64,000 nucleotides of DNA, taken from assembly GCF_900102485.1 (NCBI RefSeq), contig NZ_FNBX01000004.1, positions 62,001 through 126,000 on the forward strand, written 5' to 3'. Positions 19,892 through 28,580 of the stretch are shown piece by piece. This stretch comes from Desulfovibrio legallii. Lineage in GTDB: Bacteria > Desulfobacterota > Desulfovibrionia > Desulfovibrionales > Desulfovibrionaceae. Positions within the stretch are counted from its first letter, which is position 1, and every line of letters begins with the position of its first letter. The notes under the pieces are model-generated. The model did no database searches, was not told the origin of the DNA, and was given only the letters and a program-made list of their open reading frames with translations. The position numbers were made by a program, and so were the translations under genes.

Positions 19892-21997
19892 TCATATCAT
19901 CACCGTCTGCTTTTGAATATTAAATAAAGTTTCAATCCCCGCAGTCACGTTCAAAAACTGCATTTTGCCTATGGCTTCAAAAAGCACCCTCTGGTTAAAC
20001 CTCATTCCGTTTTCATCCAAGGCATAACCACTGGAAACGCTGTTGTCTGCATGCCCCTGAATTTCGTCTAAGTGTTCCTGGCTTACACCAGAGTTCATGC
20101 CCATGTTCTTGAACAGACGCCTGAAGCTGTGGAATGATTTCGGCTTGGCTGCCCCAAGCCTCCCCTCTTCAATGCTTTGGCGAATGCCTAGTTCCTCAGA
20201 GTATTTCTTCCACCAATCTGTGAACTTGTCGCTCATTTTGTTTTGCGCGTTTGGGATGAATGTTGGGAATAGCTGTCCTTGTTCCCCATGTTGGCTTTTG
20301 AGTTTCTGAACGTGAGACAAAAAGCCAAGCTCAAGAAGTCGGGGGTGAACGGGGATTAAGCGCTGGGCTGTCGCTGTCTTGATTGTCCGTGTTCCGTCTT
20401 CGTTGGCATAAATAGATAAGCAGGAAATACCCTGACGTTGTAAAACGTCCCCAAGCTGAAGGTGGGAAAGCTCTTCGATTCTTGCCCCTGTGTACATGCC
20501 AAGGAGCAAAAGCCAACGGTAATCCGTCCGTACAGCTTCGGCCATCCATGCGGGGTATCTCTTGCCCCTGCGGGTTGTCGCTGGCTGTGCTTTTGGCAAA
20601 GTTCCCAGCGTTGAACATTGGCTAAACAAGCTGGACTTTTTGAAGATGGTTTCAATATCCTGCTGGGAATAGGGATTCTTTACTGGAACCCTAGTCTTTG
20701 TCTTCTGTTCATATACTGTAATCCCCGAAGCCGGGTTAAAATTTATATAGCCGTTTCTAATGGCGGTTGTAAACACAGTGCTGAGAACCGCAAGGCGTCC
20801 TTCATTGGTTGTCTTAGGCGCAAGAACTTTAAATTTTATGCCTTTTGCTCTTTGCTCATCGACCCATTTTAATACTTCTGGAAACTTCTTCCTGTCCATG
20901 CTGCGCGGTAGGTTGGTAGGAAGAGTTACAAGAACATCCTTGTATTGCAGAATATGTGTCTTTGTGATTGCCTTGATAGGCAAATCCCCCACAAGTTCAA
21001 TAAAGCGGCGTACAGATGCTTCAAAGCTTCTAAGGGTTCCTGGGGATGGCTTGCGCTCTTCAAGATACCGTTTCCATGCCTCAGAGAAAGGCGGGTTGTC
21101 GATGGAAGGAATCAAGTTCGGGTTTACTCCCACTCCTGGGGCATTTTGCGGCAAATGAGCTGCGTTTTTGGCCTGGGCCATATCATTGGTCATCTTGCCC
21201 GCTTTCGGCTTCTCTGGGGTCTCTATCCACGCCCCCTTTGACCGCTGCAAGACGGCTTTCTGAACCGTGACTTCCTGAAGCAGCATATCAAGGCAGAATT
21301 TGCGGTAGGCTTCGGAAGTCAGGCGTTCGTCTTCGGTTTCTGGGGTCGCTATGCCATGCTCTGCAAGGTAGCTGTCTGCCACTGACTCAATTATGTGGGT
21401 GTCACCCTCAGCAATGAAGGGTTCTGAAGCGGCTACAAAAAGCTCTGCGTCTCGTTCAAGCTGCCTGCCCTCTTCCTCGCTGATGCCGGAGAGCCGTCTA
21501 AAGGGCTTGGGCGTGTATATAATCCCCTTGGCTGCGTTGAGTTCAACCAAGAGTGCCTGTTGCTCGTCCCAAGCGGCCTTGGCTTCCTTAACGTCTTTGC
21601 GCAACGGTGCCCTGCGGTTGGCTTCGTCTTTGTGTAAAGCTTCGTGAGGGTACAGCAGGGCAAGACGCTCAAGTTCAAGGGCTGAAATTTGCGTAAACGG
21701 GGTCAGGGCTGGGGCTTCTTCTTGCGCTGGCTCTGGAATGGCTGGGGAGGTCTCAAGCGGCTGCGGCTTGGCTTTCAGCTTTCGCCTGTGTTCGCTAAAT
21801 TCCTGTTCAAGCTGTTGGGCTTTGAGAAGTATTTTTGACTGAGCTTCTTTATCGTCTTCAGTGTGAAGGCTAAACTTCCATTCAGTCCTTGGGGCGTAGA
21901 CTTCGAGCAAGTCCGTAGGGACTCGCATACGAAAGTACAGGGAACGGCTTCGGGGTATCCGGCAGGGTTTCGGCGGAATAAAAGACAAGGCCCTCAT
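19892..21997 (-). CDS. Large tyrosine recombinase (integrase) of the tRNA-Met island
   Basis: This protein of about 701 residues is a phage-type tyrosine recombinase. Its C-terminal catalytic domain shows YTGARIEELSHLQL (catalytic Arg), SFHSFRRLFKNMG (HxxR) and IQGHADNSVSSGYA (His and tyrosine region). A central segment (PPFSEAWKRYLEERKPSPGT) is the core-binding domain. The N-terminus (PKPCRIPRSRSLYFRMRVPT) resembles the DUF6538 domain of large integrases. It abuts the 3' end of a tRNA-Met gene on the same strand, the usual att site layout. The start is taken as ATG at 21997; a TTG at 22033 is possible. It is AT-rich compared with its neighbours. The rest of the element seems to be lost. Confidence 0.9.
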   Translation of the reverse strand: MRALSFIPPKPCRIPRSRSLYFRMRVPTDLLEVYAPRTEWKFSLHTEDDKEAQSKILLKAQQLEQEFSEHRRKLKAKPQPLETSPAIPEPAQEEAPALTPFTQISALELERLALLYPHEALHKDEANRRAPLRKDVKEAKAAWDEQQALLVELNAAKGIIYTPKPFRRLSGISEEEGRQLERDAELFVAASEPFIAEGDTHIIESVADSYLAEHGIATPETEDERLTSEAYRKFCLDMLLQEVTVQKAVLQRSKGAWIETPEKPKAGKMTNDMAQAKNAAHLPQNAPGVGVNPNLIPSIDNPPFSEAWKRYLEERKPSPGTLRSFEASVRRFIELVGDLPIKAITKTHILQYKDVLVTLPTNLPRSMDRKKFPEVLKWVDEQRAKGIKFKVLAPKTTNEGRLAVLSTVFTTAIRNGYINFNPASGITVYEQKTKTRVPVKNPYSQQDIETIFKKSSLFSQCSTLGTLPKAQPATTRRGKRYPAWMAEAVRTDYRWLLLLGMYTGARIEELSHLQLGDVLQRQGISCLSIYANEDGTRTIKTATAQRLIPVHPRLLELGFLSHVQKLKSQHGEQGQLFPTFIPNAQNKMSDKFTDWWKKYSEELGIRQSIEEGRLGAAKPKSFHSFRRLFKNMGMNSGVSQEHLDEIQGHADNSVSSGYALDENGMRFNQRVLFEAIGKMQFLNVTAGIETLFNIQKQTVMI

Positions 21998-22088
21998 GCC
22001 TCCGTGTGTACAGCCTTCGTGTACACACTTCAAGCATAAGGGCCTTATATCTCTAGCGCTTAACGTATTTCAAGCGCTTGCATTTCAA

Positions 22089-22165
22089 TGGTAGCAAGGG
22101 AGGGATTTGAACCCCCGACACTGCGGGTATGAACCGCATGCTCTAACCAACTGAGCTACCTTGCC
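22089..22165 (-). tRNA. tRNA-Met (elongator, CAU)
   Basis: A 77-base cloverleaf reads on the minus strand from GGCAAGGTAGCTCAG to CCTTGCTACCA. The anticodon loop is TTCATAC (CAU), the T loop GTTCAAATC, and CCA is encoded. The acceptor stem pairs fully, with a G1-U72 wobble at its end. The lack of C4-G69 favours Met over Ile2, and the 5' G favours elongator over initiator. The adjoining integrase suggests that the 3' end is an attachment site. Confidence 0.92.
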
Positions 22166-22198
22166 GTATGTAGGCCGCCGTTCAGCGGCGCGACGCAT

Positions 22199-22227
22199 TC
22201 AATACAAGATTTGCCTGCCGCTGGCAA
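22199..22227 (-). promoter_or_regulatory. Promoter of tRNA-Met
   Basis: On the minus strand TTGCCA (22222-22227) is followed after 17 bases by TATTGA (22199-22204), about 34 bases upstream of the tRNA 5' end. Confidence 0.55.
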
Positions 22228-22246
22228 GAAATTTTTTGCAGCAATC

Positions 22247-23044
22247 TCAGTAAACCATGAAATAATAAACCAGCGGCGCCAGAATCAGCCGGTACACGGC
22301 AAAGGGGATGAGCGTCATGCGCCCCATCAGGGCCACAAAGGCCTTGACGGCCACCAGGGCGGAGAGAAAAGAGCCGATCATGCCCACGGCAAAAAAAGGC
22401 AGGTCCGCCGCGGAAAACAGGCTCCAGCTCTTGAGCAGATCGTAGCCCGTGGCCGCCACCATGATGGGTACGGCCGCGATGAAAGAATACTCCGCCGCCA
22501 GCGGGCGCTTGGCCCCCAGCAGCATGCCGCCCATGATGGTGGCGGCCGAACGGGAAAAGCCCGGCCACAGGGCCAGGCACTGGAAGCAGCCGATGCCCAG
22601 CGCCAGACGCGGCGTCATGTCGTCCAGCGTGAGGCAGATGGGGCGAAGTTTGCGCCGCTCCACCCAGATCATGCACAGGGCCCCCACAGCCAGGGCCAGC
22701 AGCACGGTAAGAGGGCGAAAAAGGTGTTGCTTGATGTAACCGTGCAGCAAAAGGCCCAGCACGCAGGCGGGCAGCGAAGTGAGCGCCAGAAGGGCGATGC
22801 CCCGCATGCCGGCAAAGCGCGCATAAGGCTGGGGCCGCAACAGCCCCCAGAAGCGCTGCCGGTAGAGCACCACCACAGCCAGGATAGCCCCCAGCTGGAT
22901 AACCACCTCAAAGGTGGCGGCCTTTTCGCCCACAAAATTGAGCAGATCGCCCACCAGGATCAGGTGCCCGGACGAAGATACGGGCAAAAATTCCGTAATA
23001 CCTTCCACAATACTCAGGATGAGCGCCGTAAACAGGTTGTCCAT
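22247..23044 (-). CDS. uppP: Undecaprenyl-diphosphatase UppP
   Basis: UppP (BacA) dephosphorylates undecaprenyl diphosphate at the inner membrane, recycling the lipid carrier for peptidoglycan and O-antigen synthesis. The 265-residue protein has about eight membrane segments. The catalytic signatures are EGITEFLPVSSSGHLIL near the N-terminus and PGFSRSAATIMGG in the second half. I start at ATG 23044 (MDNLFTALILSIVEG), where family homology begins; the longer upstream frame is not similar to anything. It is a single gene ending shortly before the tRNA-Met promoter. Confidence 0.95.
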   Translation of the reverse strand: MDNLFTALILSIVEGITEFLPVSSSGHLILVGDLLNFVGEKAATFEVVIQLGAILAVVVLYRQRFWGLLRPQPYARFAGMRGIALLALTSLPACVLGLLLHGYIKQHLFRPLTVLLALAVGALCMIWVERRKLRPICLTLDDMTPRLALGIGCFQCLALWPGFSRSAATIMGGMLLGAKRPLAAEYSFIAAVPIMVAATGYDLLKSWSLFSAADLPFFAVGMIGSFLSALVAVKAFVALMGRMTLIPFAVYRLILAPLVYYFMVY

Positions 23045-23176
23045 ATATGTTGTCCCTGGTCGCGCCGACGCGCGGCGCGCCTTGGTTCTGCAGTTCAGCG
23101 AAAGGACCGCGACGGCGAATCGGCATTGCCAAATCCCGCCGCGGCGGCTATAATCAAGAGAAAAAGGATGTGTTCC

Positions 23177-23368
23177 ATGAGCAGCATCATGCCACAAGGC
23201 GAACTGGTTCGCAAAGCCGCCGCATACCTGGCGGAGCAACGGGCCGCAAACCCCGGCAAAAGCCTGGCCTCGCTTCTGGACGAGGCGGGCATGCGCTTCA
23301 ACCTTACCCCGCTGGACGCCGCCGCCCTGGAGCGGCTGTTCCGTCAATCCTGTTCAGAAAAACCGTAA
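23177..23368 (+). CDS. Small hypothetical protein (63 aa)
   Basis: A short gene divergent from uppP encodes MSSIMPQGELVRKAAAYLAE and a mostly helical, Ala/Leu-rich remainder ending with SCSEKP. It has an AAAAAGGATG sequence upstream as a possible ribosome binding site and chromosomal-type codon use. It could be a small regulator or a structural helper. No domain is recognised. It faces metG convergently. Confidence 0.6.
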   Translation: MSSIMPQGELVRKAAAYLAEQRAANPGKSLASLLDEAGMRFNLTPLDAAALERLFRQSCSEKP

Positions 23369-23476
23369 GCGCCCAGGGCGCGCCCTGCCCCGCCGCCCCT
23401 TGCTGCGCTCGTGCCAGGCCGCGCCCGAAGCGGGGATCGCGGCCAGCGCGGCGCACAGGGGCCGTCACCTGCAGCC

Positions 23477-25462
23477 TCAGGCAATGTGCCCGCCGTCGGG
23501 CACAGGCTTGTCCACGCTGAGCAGGGCCAGCGCGGCGTCGTCCCCGGCCGTGAGCACCATGCCCTGGGAGACCAGCCCACGGATTTTGCGCGGCGGCAGG
23601 TTAAGCACGGCGCAGACCTGACGGCCCACCAGCGCTTCCGGCGCATAGTGCGCTGCCAGCCCGGAGAGAATCTGCCGCGGTTTGCCCTCGCCGAAGTCTA
23701 TTTCCAGCCGCAGAATACGGTCGGCATTGGGGTGTTTTTCCGCCTGCAGCACTGTGCCCACCCGCAGGTCCAGGGCCTGAAACTGACTGAAATCAATGAG
23801 CTCCTTTGCCGTTTCCCCGTCCGCCGCAGCGGCCGGGGCCTTTGTGTCGGCGGCTTTGGGGGCTTCCGGCGCGCTGGCCTTGCCTTTTTTGTTCGCCGGA
23901 GCGGCCTCCGCCGCATTTTTCTTGGTCTCGATGCGCGGAAAAAGGTTGGAGCTGGCGGCCAGGGCCGTGCCCGGCGCAAGGCCGTCAAAGGTATCGATTT
24001 CATCCTCCAGCCGGGGCACAGGGGGCGTCTGGGGCGTCGCATGCTGGCCCAGCTGCTCCAGCATGCGGGCCGCGGCCGTGGGCATGACCGGCCAGAGGCA
24101 GAGGGCCGTCTTGCGCATGGCCGCCAACAGCACATACATAACCGTGCCGAGCCGCTCCATGTTGCCCTGCTTGTACAAAGCCCAGGGGGCCTGGGCATCC
24201 ACATATTTGTTGAGGGCGCGTACCAGCTCCCACAGGGATTCCAGCCCCTGCGCGAACTGAACGTTGCAGAACAATTGCGCAAAGTTGCGCATAGCCGTAG
24301 CGCAAAGGTCCACAATGGCCTGGTCCGCTTCCGTCAGGCCCGCAGGCCGGGGAACCACGCTGCCGAAGTACTTGCCGCTCATGGAAAGCACACGGCTGAA
24401 AAGGTTGCCCAGGTCGTTGGCCAGGTCCGCATTGATGCGGCCCGTAAGCGCCTCTTCGCTGAAGCTGGCGTCCGCGCCGAAGTGCATTTCACGCAGCAGA
24501 AAATAACGGAAGGCGTCCGCGCCGAAGCGCGCGCTCATGGCCTCGGGCTCCACCACGTTGCCCAGAGATTTCGACATCTTGGTGTCGCGCACCAGCCAGT
24601 AGCCGTGCACGTTCAGGTGGCGGTAGAGGGGCAGGCCCGCAGCCTTGAGCATGGTGGACCAGAACACGGCGTGGGGCTTGAGGATATCCTTGGCCACCAG
24701 GTGCTCGCCCGGCCAGTAGCGCGGATAATCCGGCCCGTCGGGCCAGCCCAGGGCGCTGATGTAGTTGAGCAGCGCGTCGAACCAGACGTAGCAGACGTAA
24801 TCCTTGTCAAAGGGCAGCTCAATGCCCCAGGTCAGGCGCTTCTTGGGCCGGGAGATGCAAAGATCCTCCAGCGCGCCCGATTCCAGCATGGCCAGCACTT
24901 CGGAGCGGTAGCGCTCCGGCCGGATAAAGGACGGGTTGTCCTCAATGTACTGCTTGAGCCAGGGCAGGTATTTGGACATGCGGAAAAAGTAGTTTTTCTC
25001 GCTGATGTATTCCGGCTTGGTCAGATGCTGGGGGCAGAGGCCGTTTTCCAGCTCTTTTTCTGTATAAAAGCGCTCGCAGCCGTAGCAGTAATGCCCGCCG
25101 AACTCGCCGAAGTAGATGTCCCCCCGGTCGTAGACGCGCTGCAAAAAACGCTGCACAGCCGCTATGTGCTGCGGATCCGTGGTGCGCACAAAGCGGTCGT
25201 TGGCGATGTCCAGGTGGGGCCACAGGGCCCGGAAGCGGCCGCTGATGTCGTCTACAAATTCCTTAGGCGTTTTGCCCACTTTTTCCGCCGCCTGCACGAT
25301 TTTATCGCCGTGCTCGTCCGTGCCGGTAAGAAAAAGCGTGTCCTCGCCCAGGAGCTTGTGGCAGCGGGCCATGGCGTCGGCCACCACAGTGGTATAGGCG
25401 TGCCCCAAGTGGGGCCGGGCATTAACGTAGTAAATGGGCGTGGTAATGAAGTAGCTGTTCAC
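23477..25462 (-). CDS. metG: Methionyl-tRNA synthetase MetG
   Basis: MetG charges tRNA-Met. The 661-residue class I synthetase has the HIGH-type motif PHLGHAYTT, a zinc-binding region (CYGCERFYTEKELENG, then CPQH) and the KMSKS loop TKMSKSLGN. After an Ala/Lys-rich linker it carries a C-terminal EMAP/Trbp111-like tRNA-binding domain (FQALDLRVGTVLQAEKHPNA). It starts with GTG behind a GGAG ribosome binding site, 23 bases after the PSP1-domain gene, so the two are probably one transcript. Confidence 0.95.
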   Translation of the reverse strand: MNSYFITTPIYYVNARPHLGHAYTTVVADAMARCHKLLGEDTLFLTGTDEHGDKIVQAAEKVGKTPKEFVDDISGRFRALWPHLDIANDRFVRTTDPQHIAAVQRFLQRVYDRGDIYFGEFGGHYCYGCERFYTEKELENGLCPQHLTKPEYISEKNYFFRMSKYLPWLKQYIEDNPSFIRPERYRSEVLAMLESGALEDLCISRPKKRLTWGIELPFDKDYVCYVWFDALLNYISALGWPDGPDYPRYWPGEHLVAKDILKPHAVFWSTMLKAAGLPLYRHLNVHGYWLVRDTKMSKSLGNVVEPEAMSARFGADAFRYFLLREMHFGADASFSEEALTGRINADLANDLGNLFSRVLSMSGKYFGSVVPRPAGLTEADQAIVDLCATAMRNFAQLFCNVQFAQGLESLWELVRALNKYVDAQAPWALYKQGNMERLGTVMYVLLAAMRKTALCLWPVMPTAAARMLEQLGQHATPQTPPVPRLEDEIDTFDGLAPGTALAASSNLFPRIETKKNAAEAAPANKKGKASAPEAPKAADTKAPAAAADGETAKELIDFSQFQALDLRVGTVLQAEKHPNADRILRLEIDFGEGKPRQILSGLAAHYAPEALVGRQVCAVLNLPPRKIRGLVSQGMVLTAGDDAALALLSVDKPVPDGGHIA

Positions 25463-25485
25463 GCAAGGCTCCGTTGCTTATGGCG

Positions 25486-26562
25486 TCATTGGTCCGCTTC
25501 GGGGTGTTGCGGCCTGCGGCGGCGTTTACGGCGGGGTTTTGCCGCGCCGCGCGCCGGGCCATTCCCTTCGGGGGCGCTTTCGGCAGCGCCGCCCCTGTCT
25601 TCAGGCGCGGCGGCCTCCGGCCCCCCGCCCGGCGCAAAAGTCTGGTCCACGCTGTCCACGGTTTCCGGCGTAACGGAAACCACCAGCAGGCCGTCGCCCT
25701 GGGGTGGCTTTACAGCCTGACGGCTTTGGGGCGCGCCGTTCTGCGGCGCTTCAGGACGAAAAGGCGACAGAGCCTGCCATTCTTCCAGGCGGAGTTCCTG
25801 CTCCTCGCCGGTCTCGGTCAGCACCGAGAGGGAATTGCGGAACATGTTGGCCCGCAACACCTTCATGGGGCCTTTGTCCGTCTGATAGCGTTTGCCCAGG
25901 CGGGGGCAATGGCGGTGGAAGTTGTCGTAATTTTCCTGCTCGTAAGCCAGGCAGCAGAGCAGACGGCCGCAGATGCCGGAAATTTTGGCGGGATTGAGAA
26001 AAAGATTCTGCTCCTTGGCCATACGGATGGTCACGGGGGCGAACCGGCGCAGGTATCGCCGGCAGCAGCAGACCATGCCGCAGTTGCCCACGGCCCCCAC
26101 CATCTGGGTTTCGTGGCGCACGCCGATCTGGCGCAGCTCAATGCGGGCCCGGTATTCACGCACCAGATCCTTGACCAGATCGCGAAAATCAATGCGCGCC
26201 GGGGCGGTAAAATAAAAAATCAGCTTGCTGCGGTCAAAAAAGACCTCCACATCCACAAGTTTCATATCCATGCGCCGTTCGCGGATGCAGCCCCGGCAAA
26301 AGGCCGCGGCCTCCTCGGCCAGGCGGTCGTTCTCCTCCCCCTGGCGGATGTCTTCCGGATCGGCCAGCCGCAAAATCTGCGGCACAGCCTGATCGCGCAG
26401 CTCTTCGGGCAGAGGGAGCGGGCCGGAGACCACGCGCCCCAGCGCCGTGCCCTGCTCCGCCGCAATAAGCACGCAGTCCCCAGCCTTGAGATCGCACGGC
26501 CCCTTATAATAGCTGGTCTGCCCCAGCGGGCGGAAGCGGACACCATATACGGGCGAGGACAT
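25486..26562 (-). CDS. PSP1 domain protein, RicT (YaaT)-like
   Basis: The protein of about 358 residues has a PSP1 C-terminal domain with conserved cysteines in NCGMVCCCRRYLRRF and SGICGRLLCCLAYEQENY. This pattern is shared with Bacillus RicT (YaaT), which belongs to an Fe-S complex affecting RNA maturation, phosphorelay and competence. A basic, Pro/Arg-rich C-terminal tail (PRRKRRRRPQ) may bind nucleic acid. The start could be ATG 26562 or GTG 26568. It precedes metG by 23 bases. RicA and RicF partners are not visible, so its role in this lineage is unknown. Confidence 0.85.
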   Translation of the reverse strand: MSSPVYGVRFRPLGQTSYYKGPCDLKAGDCVLIAAEQGTALGRVVSGPLPLPEELRDQAVPQILRLADPEDIRQGEENDRLAEEAAAFCRGCIRERRMDMKLVDVEVFFDRSKLIFYFTAPARIDFRDLVKDLVREYRARIELRQIGVRHETQMVGAVGNCGMVCCCRRYLRRFAPVTIRMAKEQNLFLNPAKISGICGRLLCCLAYEQENYDNFHRHCPRLGKRYQTDKGPMKVLRANMFRNSLSVLTETGEEQELRLEEWQALSPFRPEAPQNGAPQSRQAVKPPQGDGLLVVSVTPETVDSVDQTFAPGGGPEAAAPEDRGGAAESAPEGNGPARGAAKPRRKRRRRPQHPEADQ

Positions 26563-26703
26563 GGACACGGCACACCTTTATTGAAAAGATTTCCAAAACA
26601 ATTCTTTTCGGCCATTACCGCCCCGCTGTCAACACTGGACCGCGCGCCCGCCTTGCGTTCGCCGCGCCCCTGCCGTAAACTAAAAAAAGAGGAAGGTACA
26701 GCC

Positions 26704-27273
26704 ATGATCACACGAGATGCCGCCCTGCGTCTTTTAGAGGAACACCGCACCCCGCCCGCCCTGCTGCAGCACGCCCTGGCCTCAGAGGCCATCCTGCGGG
26801 CTCTGGCTTGCCATTTGGGCGAGGATGAAGAGCTGTGGGGCCTCACGGGCTTGCTCCACGACCTGGACTACCCCGCCACGGCTGAGGCCCCTCAACGCCA
26901 CGGCCTGGACGGGGCCGAACTGCTGCGCGAGAGCCTGCCGGAACCCGCCTTGGCCGCCATCCGCGCCCACAACGGGGAAATGAACGGCGTCGCGCCGCAG
27001 AGCCGCTTTGACTACGCCCTGCGCTGCGGCGAAACCGTGACCGGGCTTATCAGCGCGGCGGCCCGCATGCGGCCCACAGGGCTTGAGGGCATGGAGCCCA
27101 AAAGCATCAAGAAAAAGATGAAGGACAAAGCCTTTGCCGCCAGCGTCAGCCGGGAGAATATCCGCCAGTGCGCCGAGGCCGGGCTGGATCTGGACGCATT
27201 TCTGGCCTTGGCCATAGAGGCCATGCGCGCCATAGCCCCGCAACTGGGCCTGGACAAGGCGGTGCGCGCATGA
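26704..27273 (+). CDS. HD-domain phosphohydrolase
   Basis: The 189-residue protein has a short HD domain: HALASEAILRAL provides the first His and LLHDLDYP the His-Asp pair, followed by IRAHNGEM. HD proteins are metal-dependent phosphohydrolases, often acting on nucleotides. This compact type is widespread in bacteria with no defined substrate. It starts with ATG behind a GAGGAAGG ribosome binding site and overlaps the phosphofructokinase gene by four bases (ATGA). It therefore opens a four-gene overlapping operon that ends with addB. Confidence 0.85.
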   Translation: MITRDAALRLLEEHRTPPALLQHALASEAILRALACHLGEDEELWGLTGLLHDLDYPATAEAPQRHGLDGAELLRESLPEPALAAIRAHNGEMNGVAPQSRFDYALRCGETVTGLISAAARMRPTGLEGMEPKSIKKKMKDKAFAASVSRENIRQCAEAGLDLDAFLALAIEAMRAIAPQLGLDKAVRA

Positions 27274-28580
27274 CCCCCGAAACCGCCGCCCTGCAAACGG
27301 AAATCCGCACCTTAGGCCCGTGCAAGCTCGATTCCTCCCTGCCCTACCGTACCTGGGCCGACGCGAAGACCGTGCAGGTGTTTGTGGACGAGGAGCTTTC
27401 CGACGAGGCCGCCACGCCGGGCAGCGTCTGCCTGGAGGCCGCCGGCCCGCGCAAAAAGCTCTACTTTGATTCCACCAGGGCCAAGTGCGCCATTGTCACC
27501 TGCGGCGGCCTGTGCCCAGGCATCAACGACGTCATCCGGGCCATCGTCATGGAGGCCTTCCACGCCTACCGCGTGCCCGCCGTGCTGGGCATCCCCTATG
27601 GGCTTGAGGGCTTCATCCCCAAATACGGGCATACCCCCCTGGAGCTGACGCCCGCCGCCGTGGCGGACATCCACCGTTTCGGCGGCACCATGCTGGGATC
27701 CTCGCGCGGGCCGCAGGCCCCCGATGAGATTGTGGACACGCTGGAGCGCAGCAACGTCAACGCGCTGTTCGTCATTGGCGGCGACGGCACCATGAAGGCC
27801 GCCCAGGCCATCAGCGAAGAAGTGCAGGCCAGAAACCTCAAAATCGCGGTCATCGGCATCCCCAAGACCATTGACAACGACATCAACTTCATTCCCCAGT
27901 CCTTCGGATTCGAGACCGCCGCCTTCAAGGCCACGGAAGCCATTGAATGCGCCCACACCGAAGCCTGCGGCGTGCCCAACGGCATCGGCCTGGTCAAACT
28001 TATGGGGCGGGAATCCGGCTTTATCGCCGCGCGCGCGGCCCTGGCCCTCAAGGAAGTGAACTTTGTGCTCATCCCTGAGGCGCCTTTTGTTCTGGAAGGG
28101 GAAGGCGGCCTGTTGCCCGCCCTGGAAGAACGCCTGCGCCAGCGCGGCCATGCCGTCATTGTGGCCGCCGAAGGGGCCGGGCAGCATCTGCTGGATCAGC
28201 ACAGGAATACGGACGCCTCCGGCAACCCCGTGCTGGGCGACGTGGCAGCCCTCTTGCGCAACGCCTTTGCGGCCTACCTGGACGCCCGCGGCCTGGAGCA
28301 TTCCATCAAGTACATTGACCCCAGCTACATCATCCGTTCCGTGCCGGCCAACGCCAACGACAAAGTCTATTGCGGCTTTCTTGGCCAGTACGCCGTACAC
28401 GCGGCCATGGCCGGACGCACGGACATGGTGGTGGGCAAAATTCAGGACCGCTATGTGCACCTGCCGCTGGAGCTGGTTACGCGCAGGCGGCGCAAACTCA
28501 ACATCTATTCCGACCTCTGGCGGGCCGTGCTGGAATCTACCGGGCAGGGCATGCTGGCGGGCATGCTGCCGCCCCTTTGA
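27270..28580 (+). CDS. 6-phosphofructokinase, plant/trypanosome-like long form
   Basis: This 436-residue enzyme phosphorylates fructose 6-phosphate. It belongs to the long PPi-PFK-related clade. The phosphodonor site reads IGGDGTMKAA, with Gly at the position that is Asp in PPi-dependent enzymes, so ATP is the likely donor. The following motif is PKTIDNDI with the Lys usual in PPi-type enzymes. This Gly/Lys mixture is found in ATP-using members of the clade such as trypanosome PFK. Substrate motifs LMGRESGFIA and PEAPF are present. It overlaps the HD gene and addA at its two ends. Confidence 0.9.
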   Translation: MTPETAALQTEIRTLGPCKLDSSLPYRTWADAKTVQVFVDEELSDEAATPGSVCLEAAGPRKKLYFDSTRAKCAIVTCGGLCPGINDVIRAIVMEAFHAYRVPAVLGIPYGLEGFIPKYGHTPLELTPAAVADIHRFGGTMLGSSRGPQAPDEIVDTLERSNVNALFVIGGDGTMKAAQAISEEVQARNLKIAVIGIPKTIDNDINFIPQSFGFETAAFKATEAIECAHTEACGVPNGIGLVKLMGRESGFIAARAALALKEVNFVLIPEAPFVLEGEGGLLPALEERLRQRGHAVIVAAEGAGQHLLDQHRNTDASGNPVLGDVAALLRNAFAAYLDARGLEHSIKYIDPSYIIRSVPANANDKVYCGFLGQYAVHAAMAGRTDMVVGKIQDRYVHLPLELVTRRRRKLNIYSDLWRAVLESTGQGMLAGMLPPL

